From the NCBI GenBank assembly GCA_964370045.1, contig CAYJGZ010000001.1, positions 186,001 through 250,000 of the forward strand: a stretch of DNA of 64,000 bases, given 5' to 3'. Numbering within the stretch: position 1 is the stretch's first letter; the number at the start of each line of letters is the position of its first letter. This DNA comes from JAAYCI01 sp964370045 (GTDB taxonomy: Bacteria > Bacillota > Clostridia > Oscillospirales > Ruminococcaceae). The notes beneath the pieces are model-generated. The model searched no databases, was not told where the DNA came from, and saw only the letters and a list, made by a program, of their open reading frames with translations. Below are positions 34,436-43,843 of this stretch, one piece after another. Position numbers and translations under genes: made by a program.

Positions 34436-36412
34436 CTATCTAATACGTGCACCGGGTGTGGCATCCTGCGAAAGGAACACCACCTGTGCACTGCCACCCT
34501 CGCCATCTGCGGCGAGGAGCATCCCCTCACTGAGAATACCACGTAGCTTTGTGGGTTTTAGGTTCGCAACCAGGATAATCTTCTTGCCGATGAGCGCATC
34601 TGCGGCATACCACTGTGCAATACCGCTCACAACAGTGCGCTCTCGTGCACCGTCAAATATGGTGAGCTTTAGGAGCTTGTCCGCCTTTTCCACCTTTTCG
34701 CAGGCGAGGATTTCCCCCACAACAAGCTGTGTGGACATGAAGTCGTCATAGGAAATTTCCTGCGGTGGGGCGGCATCTTTTTTCTTTGTATCCTTTTTGC
34801 CCTCGGGATTTTTTGCGTCTTTTTGCTCTGTCTTTGTATCCTCGGGCGAAGGGGAATATATTTCGCTTAGCAGTTTTTCGTTGTCAAGACGTGCAAAAAG
34901 TGGGGTGGGTGACGCAGGGGAAAGCGCAGGTGCACTGCCAAAGCTTTGGATGCTCTCAAGCGTCTGCCACTCGGCGGGGCAGCTTAGTTGGCGCATAATT
35001 TCCTCGCTGGTGGCAGGCAGGAACGGCTGTAAAAGCACGCCCAAAACGCGGATGCTCTCCAAAAGATTGTGCAGTATGCTTGCAAGGCGGTCGTTTTGGC
35101 TCTCGTCCTTGCCCAGCACCCACGGTGTTGTCTCGTCGATGTACTTGTTCGCACGCTTTGCGAGCGCAAACACCGCCTCCAGCGCATCCGCCGCACGGAA
35201 CTCGCCCAGCTTTTGCACCATCGCATCAAGTGAGGCTTTCGCCTGTGCGCAAAGCTCCTCGTCAATAGGCTCGGCCTTGCGGCCTTCGGGTAAAACACCG
35301 CCGAAATATTTGTGCGTCATGGCGATGCTACGGTTCACAAGGTTGCCGAGCGTGTTGGCCAAATCTGCGTTGTAGCGCTCAAATATACGCTCATAGGTGA
35401 TGGTGCCGTCCTGCGCATAGGGCATTTCCGCCAAAAGATAGTAGCGCACGCCGTCCACCCCGATTAGCTTTGCCAGCTCGTCCGCATAAATCACGTTGCC
35501 ACGGCTTTTGCTCATCTTGTCCTCGCCGCTTAAAAGCCACGGATGCCCGAAAATGCTCTTGGGCAGCTCCTCGCCCAGAGCCATCAGCAGGATGGGCCAG
35601 TAGATGGTATGAAAGCGCAGGATGTCCTTGCCGATGATGTGCACATCTGCGGGCCAGTATTTTTTGTACAAATCACCCGAGCCGTTCGGGCTGTAATTTA
35701 ACGCTGTTATGTAGTTACTTAGCGCATCAATCCACACGTAGATGACGTGCTTTTCGTCAAACGGCACGGGCACACCCCACTTGAAAGTGGAGCGGGAAAC
35801 GCACAAATCTTGAAGGCCGGGCTTTAGGAAGTTGTTGACCATTTCCTTTTTGCGGCTCTCGGGGAAGATGAAGTCGGGGTTGTTTTCGATATGCTCCTCA
35901 AGCGCCTTTTGGTACTTGGAAATCCTGAAAAAATACGCTTCCTCCTGTGCTTTTTGCACCTCTCTGCCGCAGTCGGGACATTTGCCGTCGGTTAGCTGGC
36001 TGTCGGTGAAAAAGCTTTCATCCGGAACACAGTACCAGCCCTCATATTGGGACTTGTAGATGTCCCCCTTGTCGTACAGCTTTTGGAAAATTTCCTGTAC
36101 GGTTTTCTTGTGATAATCATCGGTGGTACGAATGAATTTGTCGTAGCTTACGTTCAGCTCGTCGCAAATCACACGTATCTCGTTCGCCACGCCGTCCACA
36201 TACTGCTGGGGTGTTATGCCCGCCTCGTTTGCCGACTGCTCTATCTTTTGGCCGTGCTCGTCGGTGCCCGTCAAAAAGAAAACGTCCTGACCCTGCATAC
36301 GCTTTAGCCGTGCTACCGCATCGGTGAACACCACCTCGTAGCTGTTGCCGATGTGCGGCTTTTTGGAAGTGTAGGCAATGGCCGTTGTTATGTAATATTT
36401 TTGCTTATCCAT
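34436..36412 (-). CDS. metG: Methionyl-tRNA synthetase
   Basis: 658 residues. It charges tRNA-Met. Class I motifs are present: KPHIGNSYE (HIGH-like, His20) and EDKMSKSRGNV (KMSKS near 300), with a single zinc knuckle CPDCGREV near 150. The C-terminal tRNA-binding OB domain (about 555-658, DFMSTQLVVGEILACEKVEKA) is joined through a charged low-complexity linker rich in Lys, Asp and Glu (about 525-555). ATG 36412 with GGAAAGG is chosen over the frame to 36469, which would cut into the palindromic repeat. The C-terminal domain supports dimer formation (family knowledge). Confidence 0.97.
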   Translation of the reverse strand: MDKQKYYITTAIAYTSKKPHIGNSYEVVFTDAVARLKRMQGQDVFFLTGTDEHGQKIEQSANEAGITPQQYVDGVANEIRVICDELNVSYDKFIRTTDDYHKKTVQEIFQKLYDKGDIYKSQYEGWYCVPDESFFTDSQLTDGKCPDCGREVQKAQEEAYFFRISKYQKALEEHIENNPDFIFPESRKKEMVNNFLKPGLQDLCVSRSTFKWGVPVPFDEKHVIYVWIDALSNYITALNYSPNGSGDLYKKYWPADVHIIGKDILRFHTIYWPILLMALGEELPKSIFGHPWLLSGEDKMSKSRGNVIYADELAKLIGVDGVRYYLLAEMPYAQDGTITYERIFERYNADLANTLGNLVNRSIAMTHKYFGGVLPEGRKAEPIDEELCAQAKASLDAMVQKLGEFRAADALEAVFALAKRANKYIDETTPWVLGKDESQNDRLASILHNLLESIRVLGVLLQPFLPATSEEIMRQLSCPAEWQTLESIQSFGSAPALSPASPTPLFARLDNEKLLSEIYSPSPEDTKTEQKDAKNPEGKKDTKKKDAAPPQEISYDDFMSTQLVVGEILACEKVEKADKLLKLTIFDGARERTVVSGIAQWYAADALIGKKIILVANLKPTKLRGILSEGMLLAADGEGGSAQVVFLSQDATPGARIR

Positions 36413-36463
36413 GTTGCAACCTTTCCTTCTTTTGGTGTGTGCAAAAGCATTGGTTTGTGTTTT

Positions 36464-36506
36464 CGGCACATTATTCCCCCGCCTACGGCGGGGGAATAAT
36501 GTGCCG
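36464..36506. repeat. Palindromic core of dispersed repeat (20-bp stem)
   Basis: A perfect 20-bp inverted repeat (36464-36483 with 36487-36506) around TAC, in the leader region of metG. It shares the CCCCCGCC-tac-GGCGGGGG centre with the other copies; GCTTCTTTT follows, as in the family. Confidence 0.7.
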
Positions 36507-36633
36507 GCTTCTTTTCGTGTCTCTTACTTCTAAATAAATTTCAAATTCCCACTATTGACTTTTGATACGCCAAAAATGTGCTGAAAAGTGTTAAAAGCTT
36601 ACGGTGATTGAGCGGAGACTTTGCACAAATTTT

Positions 36634-38496
36634 CTACTGCTCTTTTATGAAGAAGCGCTCGTACCACACCAAAAACGTGAACACTGTCCATATTTTGCGG
36701 GCGTTTTGCGCACGGCCTCGGTAGTGGTTGTCCAAGAGGGTGAGCAGCTTGTTTTGATGGAAAAACTCGGCGGCGTAGTCGCTCTCGAAGTAGCTGCGCA
36801 CCCAGCGCCAATACTTTTCCTGCCGTAGCCACAGCCGAATTGGCACAGGAAAGCCCTTTTTGGGGCGATTTGCCCACTCATCAGGCAGGGTTTTGTTGGC
36901 GGCGTGGCGAAAAACCATCTTGTTTTCGGTGCCCTTTATGTTGTAGCGGGCAGGCACTTTTGCGGCCATCGCCATGATTTCCTTGTCCAAAAACGGCACC
37001 CTAAGCTCTAGCGAATGCGCCATGCACATCTTGTCCGCTTTCAGCAGGATGTCGCCCGGAAGCCACAGGTTTATGTCCAGATACTGCTTTTTGGTCACCT
37101 CGGGGCGCTCTGCTACTTTTTCGTAGTAGGGAGCAGCCATTTTTAGCGCTGTTAGGCCACTTTTATAGCGAGGCTTCAAAATAGAAGCGCCCTCGCCCTC
37201 GCTGAAAATATCTGCCTGACCGATAAACCATTTTTCGGGGATGCCGCTACTTTTCAAAAGGAAGTTGCGCCCCTTGAAGGCAGGCAAAACCTTAGCAACG
37301 CCGCCGAGCGCCCTGCGCACAAAGAGTGGCAGGCGCTTGAATTTTTTCATGGCAGGGGTGTCTGCGTACAGCTCGTACCCTCCGAACAGCTCGTCTGCCC
37401 CTTCGCCACTGAGCACCACCGTGACATCCTTGCGTGCAAGCTTTGCCAAAAACCACAAAGGTACGCTGGAAGGGTTGGACTGTGGCTGGTCCATATGATA
37501 CTGGATGTCGCTGAAAGCCTCAAAGCATTCATCCGCTGTGATGTGCTGTTTGAAGTTTTTTATGCCTAATTTTTCGCTCAGCTGCTCGGCGTAGGAGGTC
37601 TCGTCGAACTTGCCCTTTGGGGTGGATGCGTCCTGCGAAGCAAAGCCGACGCTGAATGTATTTTGCGGCATTAGGCAGGCGGTGATGTAGCTGGAGTCCA
37701 CGCCGCCCGACAAAAAACTTCCCACAGGTACGTCGCTTATGCGGTGCGCCTGCACGCTTTCGTTTACGGCGGCGTCTATGGCATCGGCGCACTGCTCGTA
37801 CGGCATTTCCTCGGGGCGAAAATCTGCGTTGTAGTAGCAAGTTTTCGCTAATTTGCCGTCCTGCCATGTCATGTAGTGACCCTGCGGCAGGCTGTACACA
37901 CCCTTAAAAAACGTGATGTCCCCTGCAGGATACTGAAAGCTCAAATATGGGCGAAGCGCCTCGGGGTTGACTGCCTTCACAAAGTCCGGGTGCTCCAAAA
38001 AGCTCTTGATTTCACTGCCGAAAATAAGGCCGCCGTCCTTGGTTTGGTAGTAGTAAAGCGGCTTTATGCCGAAGGGGTCACGCGCGCAGAGCAGAAGCTT
38101 TTTTGTGGCATCCCATATGGCAAAGCTGAACATTCCACGTAACATCGCTATAAGTTCGCTACCCCATTCCTCGTATCCATGCAACAGCACCTCGCTGTCT
38201 GTTTGGCTTTTGAAGTGGTGACCTTTTTCGATTAGCTTCTCACGCAAGGGCGCAAAGTTGTATACTTCGCCGTTGAACACCAGCACAACGCTACCCTCCT
38301 CGCTGAGCATGGGCTGTGCCGCCGCCTCGGATAGGTCTATGATGGACAGCCGCCTAAAGCCAAGCGCCATGTGCTCGTCCGCATACATGCCGTCCATGTC
38401 GGGGCCTCTGTGCACGATGCGCTGCATCATGGGGGCGAGTATTTCTTTTTTTTGAGCGATGCTGCGAGCATCCGCAAAGCCTACATAACCACACAT
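36634..38496 (-). CDS. asnB: Glutamine-dependent asparagine synthetase family (AsnB / AsnH-like)
   Basis: 620 residues. After Met1, Cys2 is the glutaminase nucleophile (MCGYVGFADA), with RLSIIDL and FNGEVYN of the class II amidotransferase domain (1-200). The synthetase domain has the ATP-pyrophosphatase motif LSGGVDSSY near 265, SGEGADELFGGY and LELRVPFLD. It transfers the amide of glutamine to an aspartyl carboxylate. It could make free asparagine, but it lies after an ATP-grasp ligase and an Asp/Glu racemase in the same orientation, the set used to add and amidate D-aspartate in wall cross-bridges of lactic acid bacteria (AslA, racemase, AsnH). Confidence 0.92.
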   Translation of the reverse strand: MCGYVGFADARSIAQKKEILAPMMQRIVHRGPDMDGMYADEHMALGFRRLSIIDLSEAAAQPMLSEEGSVVLVFNGEVYNFAPLREKLIEKGHHFKSQTDSEVLLHGYEEWGSELIAMLRGMFSFAIWDATKKLLLCARDPFGIKPLYYYQTKDGGLIFGSEIKSFLEHPDFVKAVNPEALRPYLSFQYPAGDITFFKGVYSLPQGHYMTWQDGKLAKTCYYNADFRPEEMPYEQCADAIDAAVNESVQAHRISDVPVGSFLSGGVDSSYITACLMPQNTFSVGFASQDASTPKGKFDETSYAEQLSEKLGIKNFKQHITADECFEAFSDIQYHMDQPQSNPSSVPLWFLAKLARKDVTVVLSGEGADELFGGYELYADTPAMKKFKRLPLFVRRALGGVAKVLPAFKGRNFLLKSSGIPEKWFIGQADIFSEGEGASILKPRYKSGLTALKMAAPYYEKVAERPEVTKKQYLDINLWLPGDILLKADKMCMAHSLELRVPFLDKEIMAMAAKVPARYNIKGTENKMVFRHAANKTLPDEWANRPKKGFPVPIRLWLRQEKYWRWVRSYFESDYAAEFFHQNKLLTLLDNHYRGRAQNARKIWTVFTFLVWYERFFIKEQ

Positions 38497-38649
38497 AAGA
38501 GAACCTGCTTTGTTAAGTATTTGTAACATGAATAGTGCTGTAACACAAGTAAAAGTGGTATAAACATAACATGAAGTAAAACTTTATGCTGAAAAAGTGA
38601 AAGAAAAGTGGCCATATCCAAGAAAAAAGTGGGGTATATATAACTTGTG

Positions 38650-39390
38650 TCAGCTATCCCACTCAAAGCCCTTGGTGCACTTGCCGCAAGCGTGAATGGC
38701 GGCCTCGGTGAGCACCTCCATGCTGTCGAGGTAGCCTGCGCCTAAAAGGCCCTCTTTTTTCAGCAGGGAAAGCTCGGTACAGCCCAGCACAAGCCTTTGG
38801 CAGCCGTGCTCGAAAAGTGGCTGGGCAATGGCATTAAACTGCGCCATATCGGGGATTTTACCCGCCTTGATGTCGCTGTAAATCATATCCATCAAGGCGG
38901 ACTGCGCATCCTTTTCGGGCACGGCACACTGCAAGCCCTGCTGTGCACACGCACGCTGGTAGGTGTCGGTGTACACCGTGCCGCTTGTAGCGAGAATACC
39001 CAGCTTTTTACAGCCGAGCGTTGCCGCTTTTTGCACCGTAAGCTCCACCATGTTGAGCACCGGAATGGTGATGACTTCGTTTAGGCGGGTGTAAAAATAG
39101 TGCGCTGTATTGCATGGAATGGCGATGACCTGTGCGCCGAAGGTGACAAGGCGCTTTGCCTCGGCCTCCATGACGACAAAGGGGTCCATATCGCTTTTGC
39201 CCATGATAAAGGCACTGCGGTCGGGGGTGGTGGCCTTGCTGGAGACCACCATGTCTATGTGCTCTTGGTCGGTGTTTGCCAGCGTGTGGCGCACCAAAAG
39301 CTCGTAAAAATAGGCGGTGGCCTCCGGCCCAAGGCCGCCCAAGACGCCCAGTACCCTGCTTTCGCATGTGTCAGTAGTAATAGTTTTCAC
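38650..39390 (-). CDS. Aspartate/glutamate racemase family protein
   Basis: 246 residues of the PLP-independent Asp/Glu racemase family. Both catalytic cysteines are visible: IPCNTAHYF (Cys near 94) and LGCTELSLL (Cys near 203). GVLGGLGPEATAYFYELL at the start is the RacX/YgeA-type phosphate/carboxylate loop. Two active-site Cys argue for a working racemase, most simply L-Asp to D-Asp. The start is GTG 39390 with only a weak ribosome binding site. It lies between the ATP-grasp ligase (63 bp upstream) and the asparagine synthetase gene. Confidence 0.9.
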   Translation of the reverse strand: MKTITTDTCESRVLGVLGGLGPEATAYFYELLVRHTLANTDQEHIDMVVSSKATTPDRSAFIMGKSDMDPFVVMEAEAKRLVTFGAQVIAIPCNTAHYFYTRLNEVITIPVLNMVELTVQKAATLGCKKLGILATSGTVYTDTYQRACAQQGLQCAVPEKDAQSALMDMIYSDIKAGKIPDMAQFNAIAQPLFEHGCQRLVLGCTELSLLKKEGLLGAGYLDSMEVLTEAAIHACGKCTKGFEWDS

Positions 39391-39453
39391 CCGATTTCTG
39401 CCGTGTGTGCGATTGTTTTGCGCAAGTGAATGTAAAATGCAGCGAGCGTTTTG

Positions 39454-40683
39454 CTAACGCAAAGGCTTTTTGCAGTAGGTTGCATATTTTTTGTGGTACC
39501 TGCGTGCGTGCTCCCACAGGTAGGCACAGCGCAGGGGGTTTAGGCGAGTGTCGAAAGCGTAGCCCATGGGGGTGCTTTGCTTTTTTTGTTGTACAAGCTC
39601 TTTTGCCTTTTGTATTGCCACCGTATCGGCGGTGTACTCCCACACAATTTTGTTAGGGATGGAGTGCCAAAAGTGCTCTGTTTTGACGTACAAAGGCTCT
39701 TTTTGGGGCTTGTTCAGCACCCAATCGTCCACAATGCATTTTGCAAGGTTTACCCCCGCGCCGTTTATGTAGCCGTTGCTGCGCCCCTGCCGCAGGTTTA
39801 TTTCAAACACCTTGTACTGCCCGTCACGTGGGTCGTATTTTATGTCGAAGTTGGAAAAGCCGACATACCCCACCGCCTGCAAGAGCGCCGCAAACTTTTC
39901 CATAAGCGGACGGTTGTGCTCGATGAGGATGGCGGCGTGGTTGCCCAGTGCCTTGGGGGTGTGCTCCTCTAAAAGCACATGCCCAAGGCACATCATCTGC
40001 ACCTTTGCGTTTTTGTCGCTGTATGCGGTGAGCACCCTCATGCCGTCGTCGGCACCGGGGATTCTGTCCTGTGCTATGAGGGTGTCCGAATACCCGGAAG
40101 AAAATATCTTATCTGCGATGTTTTGTGCGTCCTGTGCATCCTTTGCAAAGTAGACCTTCTCCATGCCGTCAAAGGGATGCTTCCAGTATTCGATGCTGGA
40201 GGAGGGCTTTATGATAAGCGGCCACGCAAAGGGCTGTTCCTTCAAAAGGGGGATGTCATCGGGCGAGCGGATGATGAGTGTTTCGGGGTAGGGCACATCA
40301 TATTCGTCGCACAGGCGGTAAAAATCCTCCTTAGAGACAAGGCGCTTCATCAGTGGCTCATCTATATAGGGCAGGACAAAATGCTGTGAAAGCACCGCTT
40401 TATTGCGGATAATCATCGCCACGTAGTCGTCGGTGCAACCCATTAGGATTTTTGTGCGGTCGGGGTGGGCTTTTGCGTAGTCGGAGAGGGTTTGCAGCAT
40501 CACATCGTCCGTATCAATGTGTGGCACTACACGCACATTGACAATGCGAGAGTGGCGGGTTTCGCCCATTTCCCAGCGGCCGAAGGCGTGTGAGATGACC
40601 CCGTAAGCCTCGTGAAAGGCACGTGCCATGCTGTAACAGTTTAGGTCCGCACCTAAAAAGACGGGCTGTATGTTTTGTGTCAT
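39454..40683 (-). CDS. ATP-grasp carboxylate-amine ligase (D-aspartate ligase candidate)
   Basis: 409 residues. The ATP-grasp fold is recognisable: FAWPLIIKPSSS with the ATP Lys, then the metal-binding FEINLRQGRSNGYINGAG near the end of the domain. The N-terminal PVFLGADLNCYSMARAFHEAYG is typical of the carboxylate-amine ligase group that includes D-aspartate ligase (Aslfm of Enterococcus faecium). Such an enzyme activates the beta-carboxylate of D-Asp and joins it to the lysine/diamino acid side chain of the peptidoglycan precursor. The racemase downstream supports this reading. ATG 40683 has AAGGGG upstream. The substrate is an inference. Confidence 0.82.
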   Translation of the reverse strand: MTQNIQPVFLGADLNCYSMARAFHEAYGVISHAFGRWEMGETRHSRIVNVRVVPHIDTDDVMLQTLSDYAKAHPDRTKILMGCTDDYVAMIIRNKAVLSQHFVLPYIDEPLMKRLVSKEDFYRLCDEYDVPYPETLIIRSPDDIPLLKEQPFAWPLIIKPSSSIEYWKHPFDGMEKVYFAKDAQDAQNIADKIFSSGYSDTLIAQDRIPGADDGMRVLTAYSDKNAKVQMMCLGHVLLEEHTPKALGNHAAILIEHNRPLMEKFAALLQAVGYVGFSNFDIKYDPRDGQYKVFEINLRQGRSNGYINGAGVNLAKCIVDDWVLNKPQKEPLYVKTEHFWHSIPNKIVWEYTADTVAIQKAKELVQQKKQSTPMGYAFDTRLNPLRCAYLWEHARRYHKKYATYCKKPLR

Positions 40684-40770
40684 GCTATACCCCTTTGTGG
40701 CGCACTGCAATTAAGAAAACGCCAGCTTACGTTGTTTTTTGAAAGATGTGGGTAAAAAGTGGTTACTTTT

Positions 40771-40802
40771 GGTATCTCCTTCGCCTACGGTGGTGGGATA
40801 CC
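40771..40802. repeat. Diverged palindrome of dispersed repeat
   Basis: GGTATCTCC-ttcgcctacggtg-GTGGGATACC followed by GCCTTCTTCT, in the 159-bp space between the Hpt and ATP-grasp genes. The right flank ends GTGCCCACTTG (40824 on), like other right ends. Confidence 0.5.
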
Positions 40803-40842
40803 GCCTTCTTCTACTACGTAGTGCCCACTTGAAAATAAAAGG

Positions 40843-41211
40843 CTAAACTTCAAGCGTCTCAAGTGTCACCTTTACGCAGGTGATGGTGTCGGCGAGAGTG
40901 TCGTGGTAGGTGTCGATGGAGGCATCGTTTAGCGTGCCTGCACGCAGCTCTGCCATGAGCGTGGTGCTTATCTCGAACAGCTTTGTGAGCGCAAGGTTGC
41001 CCGTCATGCCCTTGATGCCGTGGGAGATGTCCGCCAAAAGTGGGATGTCCTTTTGCGCAAGCGCCTGCTCAAACTTCAAAAATTCTTCGCTTTCCACAAA
41101 AAGCCCAAGCATACGCTTGTACAGCTTTTTGTTATTGCGCACACGGGAAAGCGCTGTGGGCATATCTACATAAAGGGAAATTTCATCCTTTGTCGGGGGG
41201 CTGTGTAGCAT
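40843..41211 (-). CDS. Stand-alone histidine phosphotransfer (Hpt) protein
   Basis: 122 residues, all-helical. The Hpt signature ISHGIKGMTGNLAL places the phospho-His near residue 64, with the usual Lys three residues on and small residues after. Hpt proteins shuttle phosphate between receiver domains in phosphorelays. The hybrid kinase at 28309 has two receivers and no Hpt domain, so this protein is a candidate partner, although it lies 9 kb away. ATG 41211 with AGGAG is chosen over the frame to 41265. Confidence 0.85.
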   Translation of the reverse strand: MLHSPPTKDEISLYVDMPTALSRVRNNKKLYKRMLGLFVESEEFLKFEQALAQKDIPLLADISHGIKGMTGNLALTKLFEISTTLMAELRAGTLNDASIDTYHDTLADTITCVKVTLETLEV

Positions 41212-41347
41212 GAGAAACACTCCTTTTAGGCTGAAAATGTCCGAGCAATGCAGTGGGATAAACACATGTAACTATCAAATATACCAAAATATTATAGCAC
41301 AAGTTGCGCCGTACGGCAAATAAAAAAGCCGTGGGGTGGGCAAAAAC

Positions 41348-41376
41348 AAAAAAGACGCTGTAAAAGCGTCTTTTTG
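41348..41376 (-). terminator. rpsT terminator
   Basis: AAAAAGACGCT and AGCGTCTTTTTG form a short GC stem with T-runs on both sides, about 15 bp after the rpsT stop. Confidence 0.85.
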
Positions 41377-41391
41377 TGTGTGCTGTGAAGT

Positions 41392-41658
41392 TTAAGCGCC
41401 GAGTGTTGTGCTTGCACGCTTCATCATGCGGCTTACCTTGCGGCTGGCTGTCTTGCGGTGAAGCAGGCCCTTGCCGCCTGCCTTTTCCAGCGCCACCACA
41501 GCTGCCTTTACCGAAGCTGACTTGCTCTCAGCATTTGCCTCAATGGAGGCGTTTGCCTTTTTCACACAGGTTCTCAAGGCGGACTTTTGAGCTTTGTTGC
41601 GCGCAGTTTGCTTTGCAGTAAGGCGCACACGGTCTTTTTGTGATTTGATGTTAGGCAT
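41392..41658 (-). CDS. rpsT: Small ribosomal subunit protein bS20
   Basis: 88 residues, basic and helical as expected of S20, which binds 16S rRNA. It begins MPNIKSQKDRVRLTAKQTARN and contains GLLHRKTASRKVSRM near the end. Two ATGs follow each other (41661 and 41658); the second is chosen because GGAGG is seven bases before it and the mature protein normally begins MPNIKS. It is a single gene with its own promoter and terminator. Confidence 0.97.
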   Translation of the reverse strand: MPNIKSQKDRVRLTAKQTARNKAQKSALRTCVKKANASIEANAESKSASVKAAVVALEKAGGKGLLHRKTASRKVSRMMKRASTTLGA

Positions 41659-41730
41659 CATTCCACCTCCTTGTTAGTTTTTTTTGGCTTAAAAGATTAT
41701 AATGTGAAATCACTTATAGCAACAGATAAT

Positions 41731-41759
41731 ATGATACCATTAAAACGCGTTTAATGCAA
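41731..41759 (-). promoter_or_regulatory. rpsT promoter
   Basis: Minus strand TTGCAT (41759-41754), 17 bp, TATCAT (41736-41731). A second -10-like TATAAT lies nearer the gene, at about 41698-41703. Confidence 0.55.
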
Positions 41760-41800
41760 GTGTTTTATTTTGCAAAGTTGCTGTTTTTTGGTTTTTTTTG

Positions 41801-41912
41801 GGAGTGGAGACATGGAGGTGATTTAGAATATGTCAAGCTCAAGAAGAAGGCGCTATATCCCCCGCCGTAGGCGGGGGATATAGCAAGTAAATCACTGCAT
41901 TTGAACACTTCC
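41801..41912. repeat. MITE-like repeat, complete copy (112 bp)
   Basis: It starts GGAGTGGAGACATGGAGGTG plus ATTTAGAATA and ends GTAAATCACTGCATTTGAACACTTCC-like; the ends are imperfect inverted copies of about 25 bp. The centre is a perfect 15-bp palindrome GCTATATCCCCCGCC with its mirror (41852-41884). It lies between rpsT and the last secreted-protein gene. Confidence 0.75.
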
Positions 41913-41931
41913 GCTTTTTTATCCCACTAAT

Positions 41932-43596
41932 TTAGCAAGCCTCGTACACACCTGTTTGGGGGGAGGTGGCTGTGGTGGTGACAGGTGCGGGTGTGGGCTC
42001 GGGTGTGGGCTCGGGTGTGGGCTCGGGTGTTGGAGTTGGCGTGGGTGTTGGTGTTGGCGTAGGAGTGGGTGTGGGGGTAGGGGTTGGTGCGGGTGCGGGC
42101 TCAAGCTCAAAAGAATAGAAGGGCGAAAGGCCTGTTGTTTCAACGATAAGTTCGCCGTTTACTACGGTGGCGGGCAAAATTTCAACTGGTGGAGGAGTAT
42201 CTGAAGGGTACGTATACACGTCATTGCTGAGGAACAATCTGGGAAAGTGTACTATATTCAGCTTGGTGCCGTTTGGGATGCCCGTTACGGGTATGGTGAC
42301 GGTGATTTTTTGCGTGCCGGTATAGCGGTAATCGTTTATGGGGTTTATTAAGGTCAAATCAAAGCCTGTAATTAAGTTGGTAAATTTATTGACGTCAAGC
42401 CCTTGCTTTGCGATTTCTGCGCCGAGAAGCTGGGCAAGGATGCGATGATTTGCCGTGGAATCTTGCGGAATCTGTATAGCGGTGAGCTCGGAGTAGCTGT
42501 CACCACCATCACTTATGGATGTAGGGGAGATGGACGCATTTTGAAAATCTAAGGAGCCGCTCGAGGTTGAAGGGGAGGAGGAAAGCAGTGAGCCGTATAT
42601 TGTGCCTGCGTCTATGATGGGGGAGGTGGTGAATAGACTTGTATCCGAGGGGACAAACTGGAGCGTATATTCTGTGTCCACAGTGGGAATCTTGTTCTCG
42701 GGTAAGCTCACACGGGTTGAAGAGCTGGGGCTGGTAATAGACGCGCTTGCGATAACGTCGGTAGAGCCTTTTTCCATTAGATTAAGGGTGCCGGGGGGGA
42801 AGGGGATGACAATGTCTGCCTGACGTGCAAAGAAATAGAACTCTCCCGATGATTGAATGTTAATATCGGGGGTGAAAGAGGTGCTAAAAGAGGTAACGTC
42901 TGGGGTAGTGGTGGGAATTTCGTAGGTAAGCGGTAAGCCGCTTTTGTTGGCAGGAACGTAGGAAAGCACGTAAGTGGCAGTGCGGTCGTAGGACGCAAAG
43001 GGGACTCTAAGAGAAAACACAGAATCACCATTAGTTGAGTTGGTATAGGTATCAAACACGTTGGTGGTATCACCTTTTTTGGTTAGTGTATAGGTACCTT
43101 GGTTGTGTACGGGTGCAGAAGGTGTGGTATATGAGGGGGATAGTGTGAAAGTAAACTCGGCATAGTAGCGATTTAGTTTTGCGGAAACGTTCGTAATGTT
43201 AGGCGGCATATAATAGGTGGTACTGCCGGAGGGGTTTGTGGGGTCTGTGGGGGTAAAATCAAACTTGACAGAGTATATTTGGTCGAAATTAGGAGCGGAA
43301 AAGAATATATAGTCTGAGACGAACAAAGTACCTGCGGATACATGTTTATCTGTTTGGGTGTGAGCCAGCGAAGAGTCCGAATATGTAATGGTTGTAGTAA
43401 GTGTTCCGTCTGCCAATGAGTTGTCTGAAGTTATATCGAGAATAAGTCTGCTGTTAGGTTCATTTACAGTGACGGTAAGGTATAAGGGCAGAGTGCCCGA
43501 GGCGGAGACAGCAGTGCCCGCAGTGGGAAGCAGCACAAAGGTGAGCGCCAGCGTGAGCATGAGCGAGAGAAGCTTTGCAAGTTTTGTTTTTTTCAT
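41932..43596 (-). CDS. Secreted repeat protein, array copy 1 (SPQTG tail)
   Basis: 554 residues. A Sec signal peptide (MKKTKLAKLLSLMLTLALTF, cleavage likely after VSASG) is followed by three Ig-like beta domains of about 100 residues (a GTLxLxxKG...DTxYTLxFxP pattern), a C-terminal domain of about 130 residues containing LLGAEIAKQGLD and TGLSPFYSFE, a Pro-Thr/Pro-Glu linker with about 20 units, and the end TATSPQTGVYEAC. The SPQTG looks like a sortase motif, but no membrane helix or basic tail follows. It is the last of four tandem paralogs, with its own promoter. Probably a cell-surface or extracellular protein of unknown role. Confidence 0.82.
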   Translation of the reverse strand: MKKTKLAKLLSLMLTLALTFVLLPTAGTAVSASGTLPLYLTVTVNEPNSRLILDITSDNSLADGTLTTTITYSDSSLAHTQTDKHVSAGTLFVSDYIFFSAPNFDQIYSVKFDFTPTDPTNPSGSTTYYMPPNITNVSAKLNRYYAEFTFTLSPSYTTPSAPVHNQGTYTLTKKGDTTNVFDTYTNSTNGDSVFSLRVPFASYDRTATYVLSYVPANKSGLPLTYEIPTTTPDVTSFSTSFTPDINIQSSGEFYFFARQADIVIPFPPGTLNLMEKGSTDVIASASITSPSSSTRVSLPENKIPTVDTEYTLQFVPSDTSLFTTSPIIDAGTIYGSLLSSSPSTSSGSLDFQNASISPTSISDGGDSYSELTAIQIPQDSTANHRILAQLLGAEIAKQGLDVNKFTNLITGFDLTLINPINDYRYTGTQKITVTIPVTGIPNGTKLNIVHFPRLFLSNDVYTYPSDTPPPVEILPATVVNGELIVETTGLSPFYSFELEPAPAPTPTPTPTPTPTPTPTPTPTPEPTPEPTPEPTPAPVTTTATSPQTGVYEAC

Positions 43597-43692
43597 GGGG
43601 AGAACCTCCGATAGGGTGATGTTTGGACAGGAAAGATAAAAAGCTATTGCATAGTGACGGCACTATATAACAAAATGACACGATACTTAATA

Positions 43693-43721
43693 AGTATACG
43701 CTTATTATGCTTTTTTGGCAA
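43693..43721 (-). promoter_or_regulatory. Promoter with overlapping inverted repeat, array copy 1
   Basis: Minus strand TTGCCA (43721-43716), 17 bp, TATACT (43698-43693). TAATAAG-TATACG-CTTATTA (43688-43707) overlaps the -10 and could be an operator. The same arrangement precedes copies 2 and 3. Confidence 0.7.
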
Positions 43722-43843
43722 GATGGGTAAGTGTTTTTTAGCCTACCTATTTTAGATAGTGCCTATAATAGTGTTCAGACGACATATGCCACCGCCGGTG
43801 AGGCCTGCCTTAAAGAGGGAGGCTATGGCAGACATAATGAAAT

